A stretch of DNA of 64,000 bases from positions 186,001-250,000 of the forward strand of contig JACKCC010000015.1 in assembly GCA_020634245.1 (NCBI GenBank), in the 5' to 3' direction. A program made the translations under genes and the position numbers. This document shows, in pieces, positions 51,066 to 59,454 of the stretch (positions are counted from its first letter, which is position 1; the number at the start of each line of letters is the position of its first letter). The stretch is from Ardenticatenaceae bacterium. GTDB taxonomy: Bacteria > Chloroflexota > Anaerolineae > Promineifilales > Promineifilaceae. The notes under the pieces were generated by a model. It was not told where the DNA came from, did no database searches, and saw only the letters and a program-made list of their open reading frames with translations.

Positions 51066-51632
51066 TCACGCATCACGCGCCACGTCTTCGTACCAGTACG
51101 CTCCAGTAAAATCGTCGGCTACTTTTTTCTGCTTGCCGCTCCATGCGTCGATGTTGATGCGGTAAACGGCCGTTCGTTTCAACTCTTCCGGCATAATGGG
51201 GCGGTAATCCTGGCCCGGTTTTAGATGCGGGGCGTATTTGTCCAGCAGCAGCTGCAGGCCGTGTTCCGCTTCAACCGGATCGTCGATGAGTACGGCCGTG
51301 CCAAAAACCATCACACCAGAATACTCCACACTAAATTCCAGCGCCTCTTTTGCCGGCAGCAACCGCCCCATTTCACTAATTGTAAAGCAGATTGGGCCAT
51401 CATTCTCAACATTGCTGCGGGTGCGTCCTACACGAGCCGTGTGCATGTAAATGGCATGAGCCGCTTCATCATAAGCAAATAGGTTGCTGTTCAAAAAAGG
51501 CTGTCCTTCGGAAACTGTGGCCAGTGTTCCCACAGCCGCCCGGTGCAAAAAAGCTCGAATCCAGGCTTCATCTGTCACCGCCCGATCCTGGCGGCGTACA
51601 TGTGTAATGGGTCTGTCATTCACATCTGTCAT
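51066..51632 (-). CDS. Pyridoxamine 5'-phosphate oxidase-family flavoprotein
   Basis: A 188-residue protein of the FMN-binding split-barrel fold (VGTLATVSEGQPFLNSNLFAYD, IYMHTARVGRTRSNVENDGPICF). It ends YRINIDAWSGKQKK. The family includes nitroimidazole-resistance and heme-utilisation-like oxidoreductases, and the substrate cannot be told. A single arm of a dispersed repeat (CAAGTGTCAGGTGTCA) lies in the gap that follows the gene, close to 51046-51061. Confidence 0.85.
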   Translation of the reverse strand: MTDVNDRPITHVRRQDRAVTDEAWIRAFLHRAAVGTLATVSEGQPFLNSNLFAYDEAAHAIYMHTARVGRTRSNVENDGPICFTISEMGRLLPAKEALEFSVEYSGVMVFGTAVLIDDPVEAEHGLQLLLDKYAPHLKPGQDYRPIMPEELKRTAVYRINIDAWSGKQKKVADDFTGAYWYEDVARDA

Positions 51633-51805
51633 TTAATACTCCTGTAAAGATATCTAACCACAGATACCGATTTTGTTCTGGAAAAGGGTTAATCTGACAT
51701 TTTGCAGTGCCTTGAGCTTACAAGTTTGCCGGTTTGCATGTGGCAGACCTTTTCTGGTGAAAGTACTTGCAAACTTGCCTACTTGCAGACTTGCCACCTG
51801 ATAAA

Positions 51806-52129
51806 TCAGTGACCGGTTTCGGCTGGGGCGAAAAAGACCAGGGTAATAAGGTCTTCAGTAATGAAATGAAAAAAATGCTCAACTTTGGCGGGCACAAACA
51901 CGAGCGTGCCTGGATTAACAGAACGATCGTCGCCGGCGACATTGATAACGCCTTTACCCTGAATGATGTAATACAACTCATCCTGAGCATGTGGCTTTTG
52001 CCGGTCAACATCTCCGGCATTGAGCCGGTATATGCCCACACTCATCGACGTTTGCCGGATAAATTCCAGATAAGGACGGCTTTCTTTTTGTTGCTGCAAA
52101 ATCAATTGTTCAATTTCAAATGCCTGCAT
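51806..52129 (-). CDS. Small cupin-domain protein
   Basis: A 107-residue single cupin. The metal-binding pattern is RQKPHAQDELYYIIQGKGVI (motif 1), followed by NPGTLVFVPAKVEHFFHF (motif 2), with His and Glu ligands in place. Such proteins bind small ligands or act as isomerases or dioxygenases. The ATG at 52129 has AGGAAG upstream; a longer frame starts at 52195 and overlaps azlD without support. It lies 14 bp after azlD and may be cotranscribed. Confidence 0.85.
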   Translation of the reverse strand: MQAFEIEQLILQQQKESRPYLEFIRQTSMSVGIYRLNAGDVDRQKPHAQDELYYIIQGKGVINVAGDDRSVNPGTLVFVPAKVEHFFHFITEDLITLVFFAPAETGH

Positions 52130-52143
52130 AGGAACTTCCTTAA

Positions 52144-52455
52144 TCACAAAATTTGTAAGAGCCAAAGAGCAGCCATACCGATGGCAATCGTCCACAAAAC
52201 ATTTTTGGTGCGCCAGGCCACGATCATGGCTAACAAACCGGCCAGCAGCCGATCATTGCCTAATGATACATCCAACTGGCCTCCCGGTTGTAACAATTCA
52301 GGAAAAATAATAGCCGACAATACGGCCGGCGGAACGAAGCGCAAAGCTTGTTTTAGCTTGGTGGGTATTTCTACTTTTTCTAATAATACGATCATCGACA
52401 GGCGAATGCCATACGTGATAATGCCCATGCCGATGATGACGAGCCACAAATTCAT
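52144..52455 (-). CDS. azlD: Branched-chain amino acid exporter, small subunit
   Basis: A 103-residue protein with four predicted membrane helices (WLVIIGMGIITYGIRLSMIV, QALRFVPPAVLSAIIFPELL) typical of AzlD. AzlC and AzlD together form a branched-chain amino acid (and azaleucine) efflux system. The start ATG overlaps the azlC stop (ATGA), which gives tight coupling. A longer frame exists upstream in azlC, but this start is at the conserved position. Confidence 0.92.
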   Translation of the reverse strand: MNLWLVIIGMGIITYGIRLSMIVLLEKVEIPTKLKQALRFVPPAVLSAIIFPELLQPGGQLDVSLGNDRLLAGLLAMIVAWRTKNVLWTIAIGMAALWLLQIL

Positions 52456-53183
52456 AGTACCTCTTGTTGGGGTTGGGGTGAATTTTCTAGCCAGACGCCG
52501 ACGGCAATGCCGGTGAGTGCCGCAGCCATCAGGCCCAATTTGAAGGGCAGCGCATAGGTAACGACGGCCACCAATCCGGCGGAAAGGGCAGCTCCGGCGT
52601 GCGGCCGGTCGGTTAAAACGGGTACGACCAGGCCAATGAACGTCAGGGCCAGGGTGAAGTCCAGTGACCAACTGGCCGGGACTTGCGCGCCGAGAAAAAT
52701 GCCAACGGCCGTGCTCACTTGCCAGGTTGTCCATAATGTTAAACCCGCGCCCAGAAAAAAGAAATGTTGGTAATCACTTCGCCGCGTCTTGTCGTCGTAA
52801 TGCAAAATTGTCACCGCATAGGCTTCATCGGTGAGCAGGTAGGCCAGCAGCCAGCGCCAGGGTGCAGAGAGGTGGCGGACATGCGACGTCAGCGAGGCGC
52901 TGTACAGCATGTGCCGCAAATTAACGACGAAGGTGGTCAGCAGCAAAACGACTGCTGGCGTACCCAAACCGATGAGCTGGGCGGCAATGAATTGGGCCGA
53001 TCCGGCAAAAACGATGGACGACATGGCCTGGGCTTGGGCGGGCGGCAGCCCGGCGGCAATGGCCAAAACGCCATAAATCATGCCAAAAGGGATGACGCCC
53101 AGGGTGATAGGCAGCTCGGCCCGAATGCCGCGGCTTAATTCGCGTAGTTTTTCGGAAGGTAAATATTGCTTCGCTGTGAACAT
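52452..53183 (-). CDS. azlC: Branched-chain amino acid exporter, large subunit
   Basis: A protein of about 243 residues with about five membrane helices and the family blocks ELPITLGVIPFGMIYGVLA, SSIVFAGSAQFIAAQLIG and NLRHMLYSASL. It is the large subunit of the AzlCD exporter. The ATG at 53183 is chosen because the longer frame begins inside an inverted repeat. A decayed second azlC copy lies just upstream. One ACGGCCGT copy is inside. Confidence 0.93.
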   Translation of the reverse strand: MFTAKQYLPSEKLRELSRGIRAELPITLGVIPFGMIYGVLAIAAGLPPAQAQAMSSIVFAGSAQFIAAQLIGLGTPAVVLLLTTFVVNLRHMLYSASLTSHVRHLSAPWRWLLAYLLTDEAYAVTILHYDDKTRRSDYQHFFFLGAGLTLWTTWQVSTAVGIFLGAQVPASWSLDFTLALTFIGLVVPVLTDRPHAGAALSAGLVAVVTYALPFKLGLMAAALTGIAVGVWLENSPQPQQEVL

Positions 53184-53195
53184 TTGCGTTTTGGA

Positions 53196-53257
53196 GGTGA
53201 CAGGCACTTGTTGAGTGGTTTTTTGGGAAAAGGCGTTTCAGAAAGTGTCTGTCACCT
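53196..53257. repeat. 15-bp inverted repeat upstream of azlC
   Basis: AGGTGACAGGCACTT (53196-53210) and AAGTGTCTGTCACCT (53243-53257) are complements with one mismatch, 32 bp apart, between azlC and its decayed copy. Confidence 0.7.
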
Positions 53258-53265
53258 GACTTGTT

Positions 53266-53979
53266 TTATTTTTGCCAGGATTCGGCCAGATAGCCAATGA
53301 AAATGCCGGTGAGGGCAGCGATAATCAGGCCCATATTGTAAGGCAGGTCGGCGGCGAGTACGGCCGTTACCCCGGCTGGTCCCCGCTGCGCGGCCGGCCA
53401 ACTTTGCGAGAGTGGGGCAAATATGCCAGGTGCCGTCAATGGAACAGCAAAAATCGAGTGACCAACTGGTCAGAAACCTGTGTGCCTAGAAATATGCCAA
53501 CGGCCGTACTGACCTTAACGTTGACGCCAGGAGTTACGCCCGCGCCCATGTAGAAAGCAGAAAAACCGTTTGTGCGGCGCGCGCATCCGGGTTTCGGTGA
53601 AATGAAACATGAGGCTGATGGCGTAGGCCTGATCGGTCAGCAGTAGGCCAGCCAGCCCAGTACGCTGACGCTTTCAAGTAGGCGCAAGGAGGCGCTGTAC
53701 ATCAAAAAGCGCATTGATGAAAAAAGGTGGAAGTCAGAATGACGGCAGCGGCGCACCGCCGTGGATAAGCTTGTATATAAACAAGTCGCCAGCCCACCCG
53801 GCAAAGACGATGAGGGACATGCCCATCGCGGGAACGGCTGGTAAATCCAGGGAAACGGCCGTTACGCCAAAAATCATGGCAAAGGGCGCAACGCCAAGCA
53901 AAACCGGCAGTTGGGCTTTGAACCCGGCCGCAAAAGCAGCCTGCGGTGAAGGAGCGGGAAGGGTGTGATTCAAATCCAT
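53266..53979 (-). pseudogene. Decayed azlC-like gene
   Basis: On the minus strand the first 80 codons from 53979 encode a good AzlC start (FKAQLPVLLGVAPFAMIFGV, SLIVFAGWAGDLFIY). The frame is then lost to frameshifts. Later azlC-like pieces appear in other frames (for example the LTDQAYAISLMFH-type and AESWQK end, stop at 53266-53268). The end region still shows the usual IGLIIAALTGIFIGY-type layout. It is a paralogue of the intact azlC next to it, and part of the damage could be sequencing error. Three ACGGCCGT copies remain. Confidence 0.8.
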
Positions 53980-54083
53980 TCCGCTATTGTCTCAAATTGG
54001 GCTTGAAATGCCAGCCGGATTTGATTTACGGCCGTTTCTGATGTACCGTCTACAAACTCAAGAATTTTCCTGTGGAGGATGAA

Positions 54084-55085
54084 ATGGCAGCAGTGTTAGA
54101 TATGAGAAATGTATTGGCGGCATGGCAGTTGATACGGCCGTACACTCGTCACACCCGGCTCATTTACAGTCACTACCTGAGCCGGGTCAGCGGCGCAGAT
54201 GTCTGGCTCAAACCGGAAAACCAGCAGCCCACCGGCTCCTTCAAAATTCGTGGTGCGCTGAACAAACTGGGCCGGTTTACCGACGAGGAAAAAGCACAGG
54301 GTATTGTTGCCGCTTCGGCCGGGAACCATGCGTTGGGTGTAGCCTACGCCGCCCAAACCTGGGGCGGTTTGCGTGCCGACATTTTTGTACCGGCCACCGC
54401 ACCCCGTGCCAAGCTGGACAAACTGCGCCGCTTTGATGTGGCATTGCACCAGGAAGGCGCGACGTACGATGCTGCTCATCAAGCTGCTGCTGCCTTTGCT
54501 GCCCAAACCGGCGGCATCGAAGTATCGGCTTATGATGACGTAGACGTGGTGGCCGGTCAGGCGACGATTGGTTTGGAAATCCTGACTGATTTACCGCAAA
54601 CCGACATGATTCTGGTGCCGGTAGGCGGCGGCGGCATGGTCGCCGGAATAGCCACAGTAGCCTGGGCGCTCAATCGAGCCTGCCAGGTGGTTGGCGTGCA
54701 GCCGGAGGCCAGCCCGGCGGCGCTGTTCAGCCTGCGCGATGGCGTGGCTTACGATCCGTATGATCATGAACCGACGTTAGCGGATGGTCTGGCCGGTGGT
54801 TTTGGCCAGGTGCCTTTTGCCCTGGTGCGCGGCAAGCTGGATCAAGTGGTGTTGGCCAGTGAGGCGGAACTGCGGCAGGCGATTTTTACGCTGCTGGATC
54901 AGGAGCAGATGGTGGTGGAAGCATCAGGTGCGATTGCCATTGCGCCGCTGTTGAATGGCAGCCTGGATGTGGCCGGTAAAACGGTGGTTTGTGTGCTGTC
55001 GGGCGGGAATTTGGAAACGGCCGTGCTGCGCGACATCCTGGTTGAATTCGGCGGCAAAAATTGGCCATCACTTATGCTAAAATAG
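54084..55085 (+). CDS. Threonine/serine dehydratase-like PLP enzyme
   Basis: A fold-type II PLP enzyme of about 333 residues. Lys54 in GSFKIRGALN holds the cofactor, SAGNHALGVAYAA binds the substrate, and VGGGGMVAGIA holds the PLP phosphate. It has no C-terminal regulatory ACT domain, so it resembles the catabolic threonine dehydratase or serine racemase group. The product would be 2-oxobutanoate from threonine or pyruvate from serine. GGAGG lies before the ATG at 54084. The nearby azlCD exporter handles branched-chain amino acids, but the link is only by position. Confidence 0.9.
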   Translation: MAAVLDMRNVLAAWQLIRPYTRHTRLIYSHYLSRVSGADVWLKPENQQPTGSFKIRGALNKLGRFTDEEKAQGIVAASAGNHALGVAYAAQTWGGLRADIFVPATAPRAKLDKLRRFDVALHQEGATYDAAHQAAAAFAAQTGGIEVSAYDDVDVVAGQATIGLEILTDLPQTDMILVPVGGGGMVAGIATVAWALNRACQVVGVQPEASPAALFSLRDGVAYDPYDHEPTLADGLAGGFGQVPFALVRGKLDQVVLASEAELRQAIFTLLDQEQMVVEASGAIAIAPLLNGSLDVAGKTVVCVLSGGNLETAVLRDILVEFGGKNWPSLMLK

Positions 55086-55133
55086 CCCCAGTAGCAATCT
55101 GCTAAAAACAAACAGCTTATCAAGGAGCATTCC

Positions 55134-56399
55134 ATGCCCCATCACACCTTATTTTACCGTTTCGGCGTTGCTTTATTCATCGGCCTGCTGGTTGGTTTGC
55201 AGCGCGAATTTTCCTATGATGAGGAAGATAAGCCGGACCAAAAAACCTTTGCCGGAGTACGCACGTTCACGTTGATGTCGCTGGCCGGGTGTACGGCCGC
55301 ATACGTGGCGGAACTGCTTGGTTCGGCCTGGGGGTTTGTGGGAATTGTGGCCATTTTGGGCGGATTGGTGGGCATTTCTTACTTTATTTCTGCCAGCCGG
55401 GGCGAAACCGGCGTCACGACGGAAGTGGCAGCTATTTTGATTATGCTGGTGGGGGCGCTGGCTTTTTGGGATGAGATGGCGCTGGCTGTCGCTTTGGGTG
55501 TGGTGGTGACGGCGCTGCTTTCGCTGAAGGTGGAACTGCATCGGTTTGCCGAGCGTATCAGCCGCGAGGATGTCCTGGCCACGCTGAAATTTGCCATTAT
55601 TTCAGCTATCGTTTTGCCGGTACTGCCCAATCAGTCTTTTTGGCCGGCGCCATTTGACGTGTTAAATCCATATAAAATCTGGCTGATGGTGGTGTTGATT
55701 TCGGGTATCAGCTTCCTCGGTTATGTGCTGGTTAAGGTGGTGGGGTCGCAGCGCGGCGTGGGGTTGACGGGATTATTGGGCGGTTTGGTATCGAGTACGG
55801 CCGTTACCCTCAGCTTCTCCCAACGCAGCCAGAAAAACGCTCAGTTAGCCAAACCGTTCGCCCTGGCCATCACCATCGCCTGGACGGTGATGTTTGCCCG
55901 CGTGTTGGTTGTCGTCGGTGCATTGAGCGTACCTTTGCTGCGCGTGGTCTGGCTGCCGATTACGGCCGCAGGCGTAGCCGGGCTGGCCTACGGCGTCTAT
56001 CTTTACTTTGCTCCGCACGCCGATGATGATGAGGAAGTCAGCGTGACCAATCCCTTTGAATTGGGACCGGCGGTTACCTTTGGCCTTCTGTACGGTGTGA
56101 TTTTGCTGGTGTCGCGGGCGGCGCAGATGTACTTTGGCGATACCGGTGTTTATGTCTCCAGTATCCTCTCCGGCCTGGCCGATGTGGATGCCATCACGTT
56201 GTCGATGACGGAGTTGAGCGGTCAGGGGGCGCTGACGCTGGAAACGGCCGCACGCGCCATTACCTTTGCCGCCATGTCTAACACCGTCGTGAAGGGGAGC
56301 ATCGTGCTTTCCAGCGGCTCGCCCAGCCTGCGTCGTGTCTTTTTGCCCGGCTTCCTGCTCATGTTGATAACTGGCGTCAGTGTGGCGATCTTGTTGTGA
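55134..56399 (+). CDS. MgtC/SapB and DUF4010 membrane protein
   Basis: A 421-residue protein with 12 or so membrane helices. The first part is MgtC-like (ALFIGLLVGLQREFSYDEED), with the conserved GVRTFTLMSLAG. The rest is the DUF4010 domain (GLTGLLGGLVSSTAVTLSFS, SSILSGLADVDAITLSMTEL). Related proteins are found widely and may help with magnesium or envelope stress, but transport has not been shown. SD AAGGAG lies before the ATG. It is 48 bp after the dehydratase gene on the same strand. Confidence 0.88.
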   Translation: MPHHTLFYRFGVALFIGLLVGLQREFSYDEEDKPDQKTFAGVRTFTLMSLAGCTAAYVAELLGSAWGFVGIVAILGGLVGISYFISASRGETGVTTEVAAILIMLVGALAFWDEMALAVALGVVVTALLSLKVELHRFAERISREDVLATLKFAIISAIVLPVLPNQSFWPAPFDVLNPYKIWLMVVLISGISFLGYVLVKVVGSQRGVGLTGLLGGLVSSTAVTLSFSQRSQKNAQLAKPFALAITIAWTVMFARVLVVVGALSVPLLRVVWLPITAAGVAGLAYGVYLYFAPHADDDEEVSVTNPFELGPAVTFGLLYGVILLVSRAAQMYFGDTGVYVSSILSGLADVDAITLSMTELSGQGALTLETAARAITFAAMSNTVVKGSIVLSSGSPSLRRVFLPGFLLMLITGVSVAILL

Positions 56400-56443
56400 G
56401 GCCGTTAAAGTTGCAGATGTTGGACATGGATTTACACAGTTGA

Positions 56444-56483
56444 ACACGGATAAGAATCTGTGTTTTTCCGCGCAAATCCGTGT
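56444..56483. repeat. Inverted repeat between convergent genes (ACACGGAT arms)
   Basis: ACACGGAT (56444-56451) and ATCCGTGT (56476-56483) form a hairpin between the DUF4010 and HD genes, which converge. It is the same family as 37685-37725. Confidence 0.6.
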
Positions 56484-56493
56484 CCCAACAACG

Positions 56494-57030
56494 TTAAAAA
56501 TAGGCGGCGTACGCTTCGATTTTGGCCAGCAGGCGCTGGCTGAGGTAAGGACTGGCTTCATGCAGGGCGGCGTGGATTTGACGGGCTTCGGCCTGGTAGC
56601 GCACTTTTTTCTCGCGGTCCCAGTAGTGGGGCGGCTCGGCCAGATTAGTGATGCGGTCGGCCAGTTTGACGAGCCAGATTTCGGAGGGCTGCTGCCGGAT
56701 GCGGTGCAGGCTGTCGGCCATTTGCTGGTCTTTGGGGAGGTCGGGATTTTTGGTTAGCGCCAGGACGCCGTCGGCAACGGCCGTGCCAAACCCAGCCTTT
56801 ACATCCTCATAACCGACCGCAGTATCCTCAATCACATCATGCAGCAGCGCACACTGCACCGCCAGATCGCCATCCCGCTCCGGTTCATGGGCCAGCGCTG
56901 CCAGCACTTCCATACTCACAAAGCTCAAATGCATGATGTAAGGCAGTTCCGTCCCTGGAAATAACTGCTCATCATGTGCTTTTGCCGCAAAACGATATGT
57001 TTTTGTGTAACTTTCTTGTGACCAGTTCAA
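56494..57030 (-). CDS. HD-domain phosphohydrolase (SpoT/MESH1-like)
   Basis: A 178-residue protein of the HD superfamily with the catalytic pair His64-Asp65 in LLHDVIEDT, as in the small (p)ppGpp-hydrolase-like and guanosine polyphosphate HD proteins. LPYIMHLSFVSMEVLAAL carries another conserved His, and WLVKLADRITNL is the last metal-ligand block. It likely hydrolyses a phosphorylated nucleotide; the substrate is inferred. A truncated relative lies at 57671-57943, with hicAB between. The ACGGCCGT copy at 56777-56784 is the point where the two copies diverge. Confidence 0.9.
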   Translation of the reverse strand: MNWSQESYTKTYRFAAKAHDEQLFPGTELPYIMHLSFVSMEVLAALAHEPERDGDLAVQCALLHDVIEDTAVGYEDVKAGFGTAVADGVLALTKNPDLPKDQQMADSLHRIRQQPSEIWLVKLADRITNLAEPPHYWDREKKVRYQAEARQIHAALHEASPYLSQRLLAKIEAYAAYF

Positions 57031-57042
57031 CGGGATGCCTTT

Positions 57043-57369
57043 CTACACGGCTTTAGCGAAGGTTTCGGCTGCCCATTGGTTAATGCTTTTCCCGCTAACT
57101 TCGGCTGCGGTGGCGATAGCTGCATGGAGTTCGGGTGTCATGCGCAGCATCAGATTACCCGAGTAAGGCTTTTGTGGCGAACGGTTTAATTTTTCGCAGG
57201 TTTCTAAATAATCGTCAACCGCCTCTTCAAAAGCTGCCCGTAGTTCGGCTACTGAATCACCGTGAAACCCGACCACATCTTGAATCCCGGCAATATGGCC
57301 AATAAAGCATTCATCTTCATCGCTGTATTCAATTCTTGCGGCATACCCTTTATAAGTCATTGTGTTCAT
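57043..57369 (-). CDS. hicB: HicB-family antitoxin
   Basis: A 108-residue protein. The N-terminal part is the degenerate RNase-H-like HicB domain (YKGYAARIEYSDEDECFIGHI, IAGIQDVVGFHGDSVAEL). The C-terminal 35 residues hold a ribbon-helix-helix DNA-binding motif (GNLMLRMTPELHAAIATAAEV, SGKSINQWAAETFAKA). HicB neutralises the HicA toxin and represses its own operon. Its ATG overlaps the hicA stop by 4 bp. Confidence 0.92.
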   Translation of the reverse strand: MNTMTYKGYAARIEYSDEDECFIGHIAGIQDVVGFHGDSVAELRAAFEEAVDDYLETCEKLNRSPQKPYSGNLMLRMTPELHAAIATAAEVSGKSINQWAAETFAKAV

Positions 57370-57620
57370 GGTTCAATTCCTGCCTGCTCTAAAAACCGTT
57401 GTGCATCGCGCACTTGATAAGGCTTGGCTTCTTTTTGTGGATGGGGTCGGTGGAAAGTGGCGATGACATCATTTAACTCAAAGCGTACCCGTGACCCTCT
57501 GCCTTCAATCACGATAGCGTCGAGCGCAACAAAAAGGGCTTCGATGCGTTTCCATTCCAGTGAAGTTGGAACCGGACTGCTGAAAATGGCCTCAAGGGTC
57601 TTCTGGTGACGTTTGTTCAT
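57366..57620 (-). CDS. hicA: HicA-family toxin (mRNA interferase)
   Basis: An 84-residue protein with the double-stranded-RNA-binding-like HicA fold (SSPVPTSLEWKRIEALFVAL, EGRGSRVRFELNDVIATFHRPHP) and the RDAQRFLEQAGI end. The active His lies in FHRPH. HicA cleaves mRNA and blocks translation when free of HicB. The ATG at 57620 gives the usual length; a longer frame to 57656 is less likely. toxin-antitoxin order is hicA then hicB, as is usual. Confidence 0.92.
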   Translation of the reverse strand: MNKRHQKTLEAIFSSPVPTSLEWKRIEALFVALDAIVIEGRGSRVRFELNDVIATFHRPHPQKEAKPYQVRDAQRFLEQAGIEP

Positions 57621-57670
57621 CAGGGATATGATAGCGCAATGTGCAATCAATTGCAATCGTTTTTTATTAT

Positions 57671-57943
57671 TCAGGACTGTTTTTCGGCCGTGCCAAACCC
57701 CGCCTGCACATCCTCATAACCAACCTCAGTATCCTCAATCACATCATGCAGCAGCGCACACTGCACCGCCAGATCGCCATCCCGTTCTGGCTCCTGCGCC
57801 AGCGCTGCCATCACTTCCATGCTCACAAAGCTCAAATGCATGATGTAGGGCAGCTTTGTGCCGGGGAATAACTGACCATTATGGGCTTCTGACGCGAAAC
57901 GATAAGATTTTGCGGATGTTTCTTGCGACCAATAATAATCCAT
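57671..57943 (-). pseudogene. Truncated copy of the HD-domain gene
   Basis: The 91 residues are closely similar to the first 85 residues of the HD protein at 56494-57030 (FPGTKLPYIMHLSFVSMEV, AVQCALLHDVIEDTEVGYED). The similarity ends abruptly at CGGCCGT (57685-57691), after which only a short unrelated tail and stop follow. It lacks the second half, so it cannot work as a normal HD hydrolase. hicAB lies between the two copies. Confidence 0.85.
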
Positions 57944-58063
57944 ATATTTTAAAACTCGATGCTTTATTGGGAACGAGATATTGGTTGGATGTAATCGTTT
58001 TTGAAACTGATATGTTTTCCGTCTAACTCGATTATTTTTTGATTTATAGTTGCGAATTAATAT

Positions 58064-59398
58064 TTAGTTGTGGTTTTGTAATCGCCATAGGAAATACACA
58101 TCTTTTCTCCTTTGTTCTTCTACATCTTTTCTATAATCTAGCCAGCATTCGATCATACTGCTTATGCTGCTGGTCAGGCCTGCTCCACTGGCAACAGTTT
58201 GAATTATAGATGCTGGGTTAATTGCTTGCTGCAATAGGGCCAATGAGGCTAAACCTATGGAGAAAGAAAGGGTAAAGATGTTTGCTGATTGCCGTCTAAG
58301 ATGCTCTTTTTTTATGTGGGATAGTGTTTTTTCTAATTCAACTAATTTGTGGCGTAAATCTGAACGGGTGACTTCAATTTCATTTTCCCAATCTATAGTC
58401 CCATAGGGCGAAGAGATTGATGCAATCTTTAGAGTTAAGAATTCTTTAAATTGCTCCAGAGAATCTCGTTCCTTATATAAAATTTCAGGCAATTCCTGTA
58501 GAGGCACACCAGCCAATGTTGGTAGGGTGAGATAAGAATTATTGATGGTAGGAATAAACTCGACACCAATTCTTGCTTTCTTTTTTATGAATCCGTATAA
58601 GGATTTAATAATGCCTCCGCTTATATGCCCCATAAAATCTATACCAGGAGCAGGTACGAATCTATTGCTAAAGATTTCATTGACTCCAACAACCCCTAGC
58701 GTCTTATCAAGCATTGTTTCTATACTAAGACGGACATAAGGTAAAGAGGCTGGATTAATGGAGTGTCCAGCTTCAATGGAAAGTTTCTCAATTTGCTTCT
58801 GATTCCGTTTTACAAGAGATAAAAATTCTTGGACGTCTTTATCATGTTTGGCAAGAAGCTTATCTAGTGGTGCATCAAAAGCTGGCCAACTTTTTGGGGA
58901 AATGTCAACATATGGAATAACTAATCCCGAATCTACAAGAGGATCGCTCCTTAAGTAAAAAGTTATAATTTTTGTTAATTTGTCTCTAATAATTTCTTCT
59001 GTAAGCTGATTTGTTTTGCCTATACAAGAAATACAGATGTGCTTATTTTGTTCTGCCATCAAATCAGAAAATATTTTACCCATTTGATTGCTTTGTGATA
59101 AAAACACTAAATAATCATATAGAGGATCTGCTAGATATACAGTTTCTGCAAATAGCAAATTAGAGGATAGCCTATGAATAGCCTCCACGGGTGTGGTCGG
59201 AATCCATATATCAAAAACGCTGCTGTTTTCAGCACTAGTGACCGGGAATTGGGTTTGTTGGAGCCGATACCATGAATCCATTTTGTTTAAAAGCTGGTCG
59301 ATTTCGGAAAGAGGGAGATTAGCAACTCGAAATTCCACATCACTTTCATTGTGAATATTTAGATCCCGAAGAATTTGGTAAACTATATGGTCGGTCAT
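58064..59398 (-). CDS. Unknown protein with C-terminal membrane helices
   Basis: A protein of about 444 residues. The first 370 residues are soluble, with no motif that I recognise (DPLYDYLVFLSQSNQMGKIF, and CISCIGK near residue 130). Two hydrophobic helices near 388-425 suggest membrane attachment, followed by a charged tail ending FLWRLQNHN. Base composition is clearly more AT-rich than its neighbours, and the region 57.7-60.1 kb has no exact ACGGCCGT. Both point to recent acquisition. GGAGG lies before the ATG at 59398. It is next to hicAB, in an accessory region, but a defence role is not shown. Confidence 0.65.
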   Translation of the reverse strand: MTDHIVYQILRDLNIHNESDVEFRVANLPLSEIDQLLNKMDSWYRLQQTQFPVTSAENSSVFDIWIPTTPVEAIHRLSSNLLFAETVYLADPLYDYLVFLSQSNQMGKIFSDLMAEQNKHICISCIGKTNQLTEEIIRDKLTKIITFYLRSDPLVDSGLVIPYVDISPKSWPAFDAPLDKLLAKHDKDVQEFLSLVKRNQKQIEKLSIEAGHSINPASLPYVRLSIETMLDKTLGVVGVNEIFSNRFVPAPGIDFMGHISGGIIKSLYGFIKKKARIGVEFIPTINNSYLTLPTLAGVPLQELPEILYKERDSLEQFKEFLTLKIASISSPYGTIDWENEIEVTRSDLRHKLVELEKTLSHIKKEHLRRQSANIFTLSFSIGLASLALLQQAINPASIIQTVASGAGLTSSISSMIECWLDYRKDVEEQRRKDVYFLWRLQNHN

Positions 59399-59454
59399 AG
59401 TACATTCCTCCACTATAAGGTCCTAATCCCATAAAGCTCTTGACAGTTCAGAAT

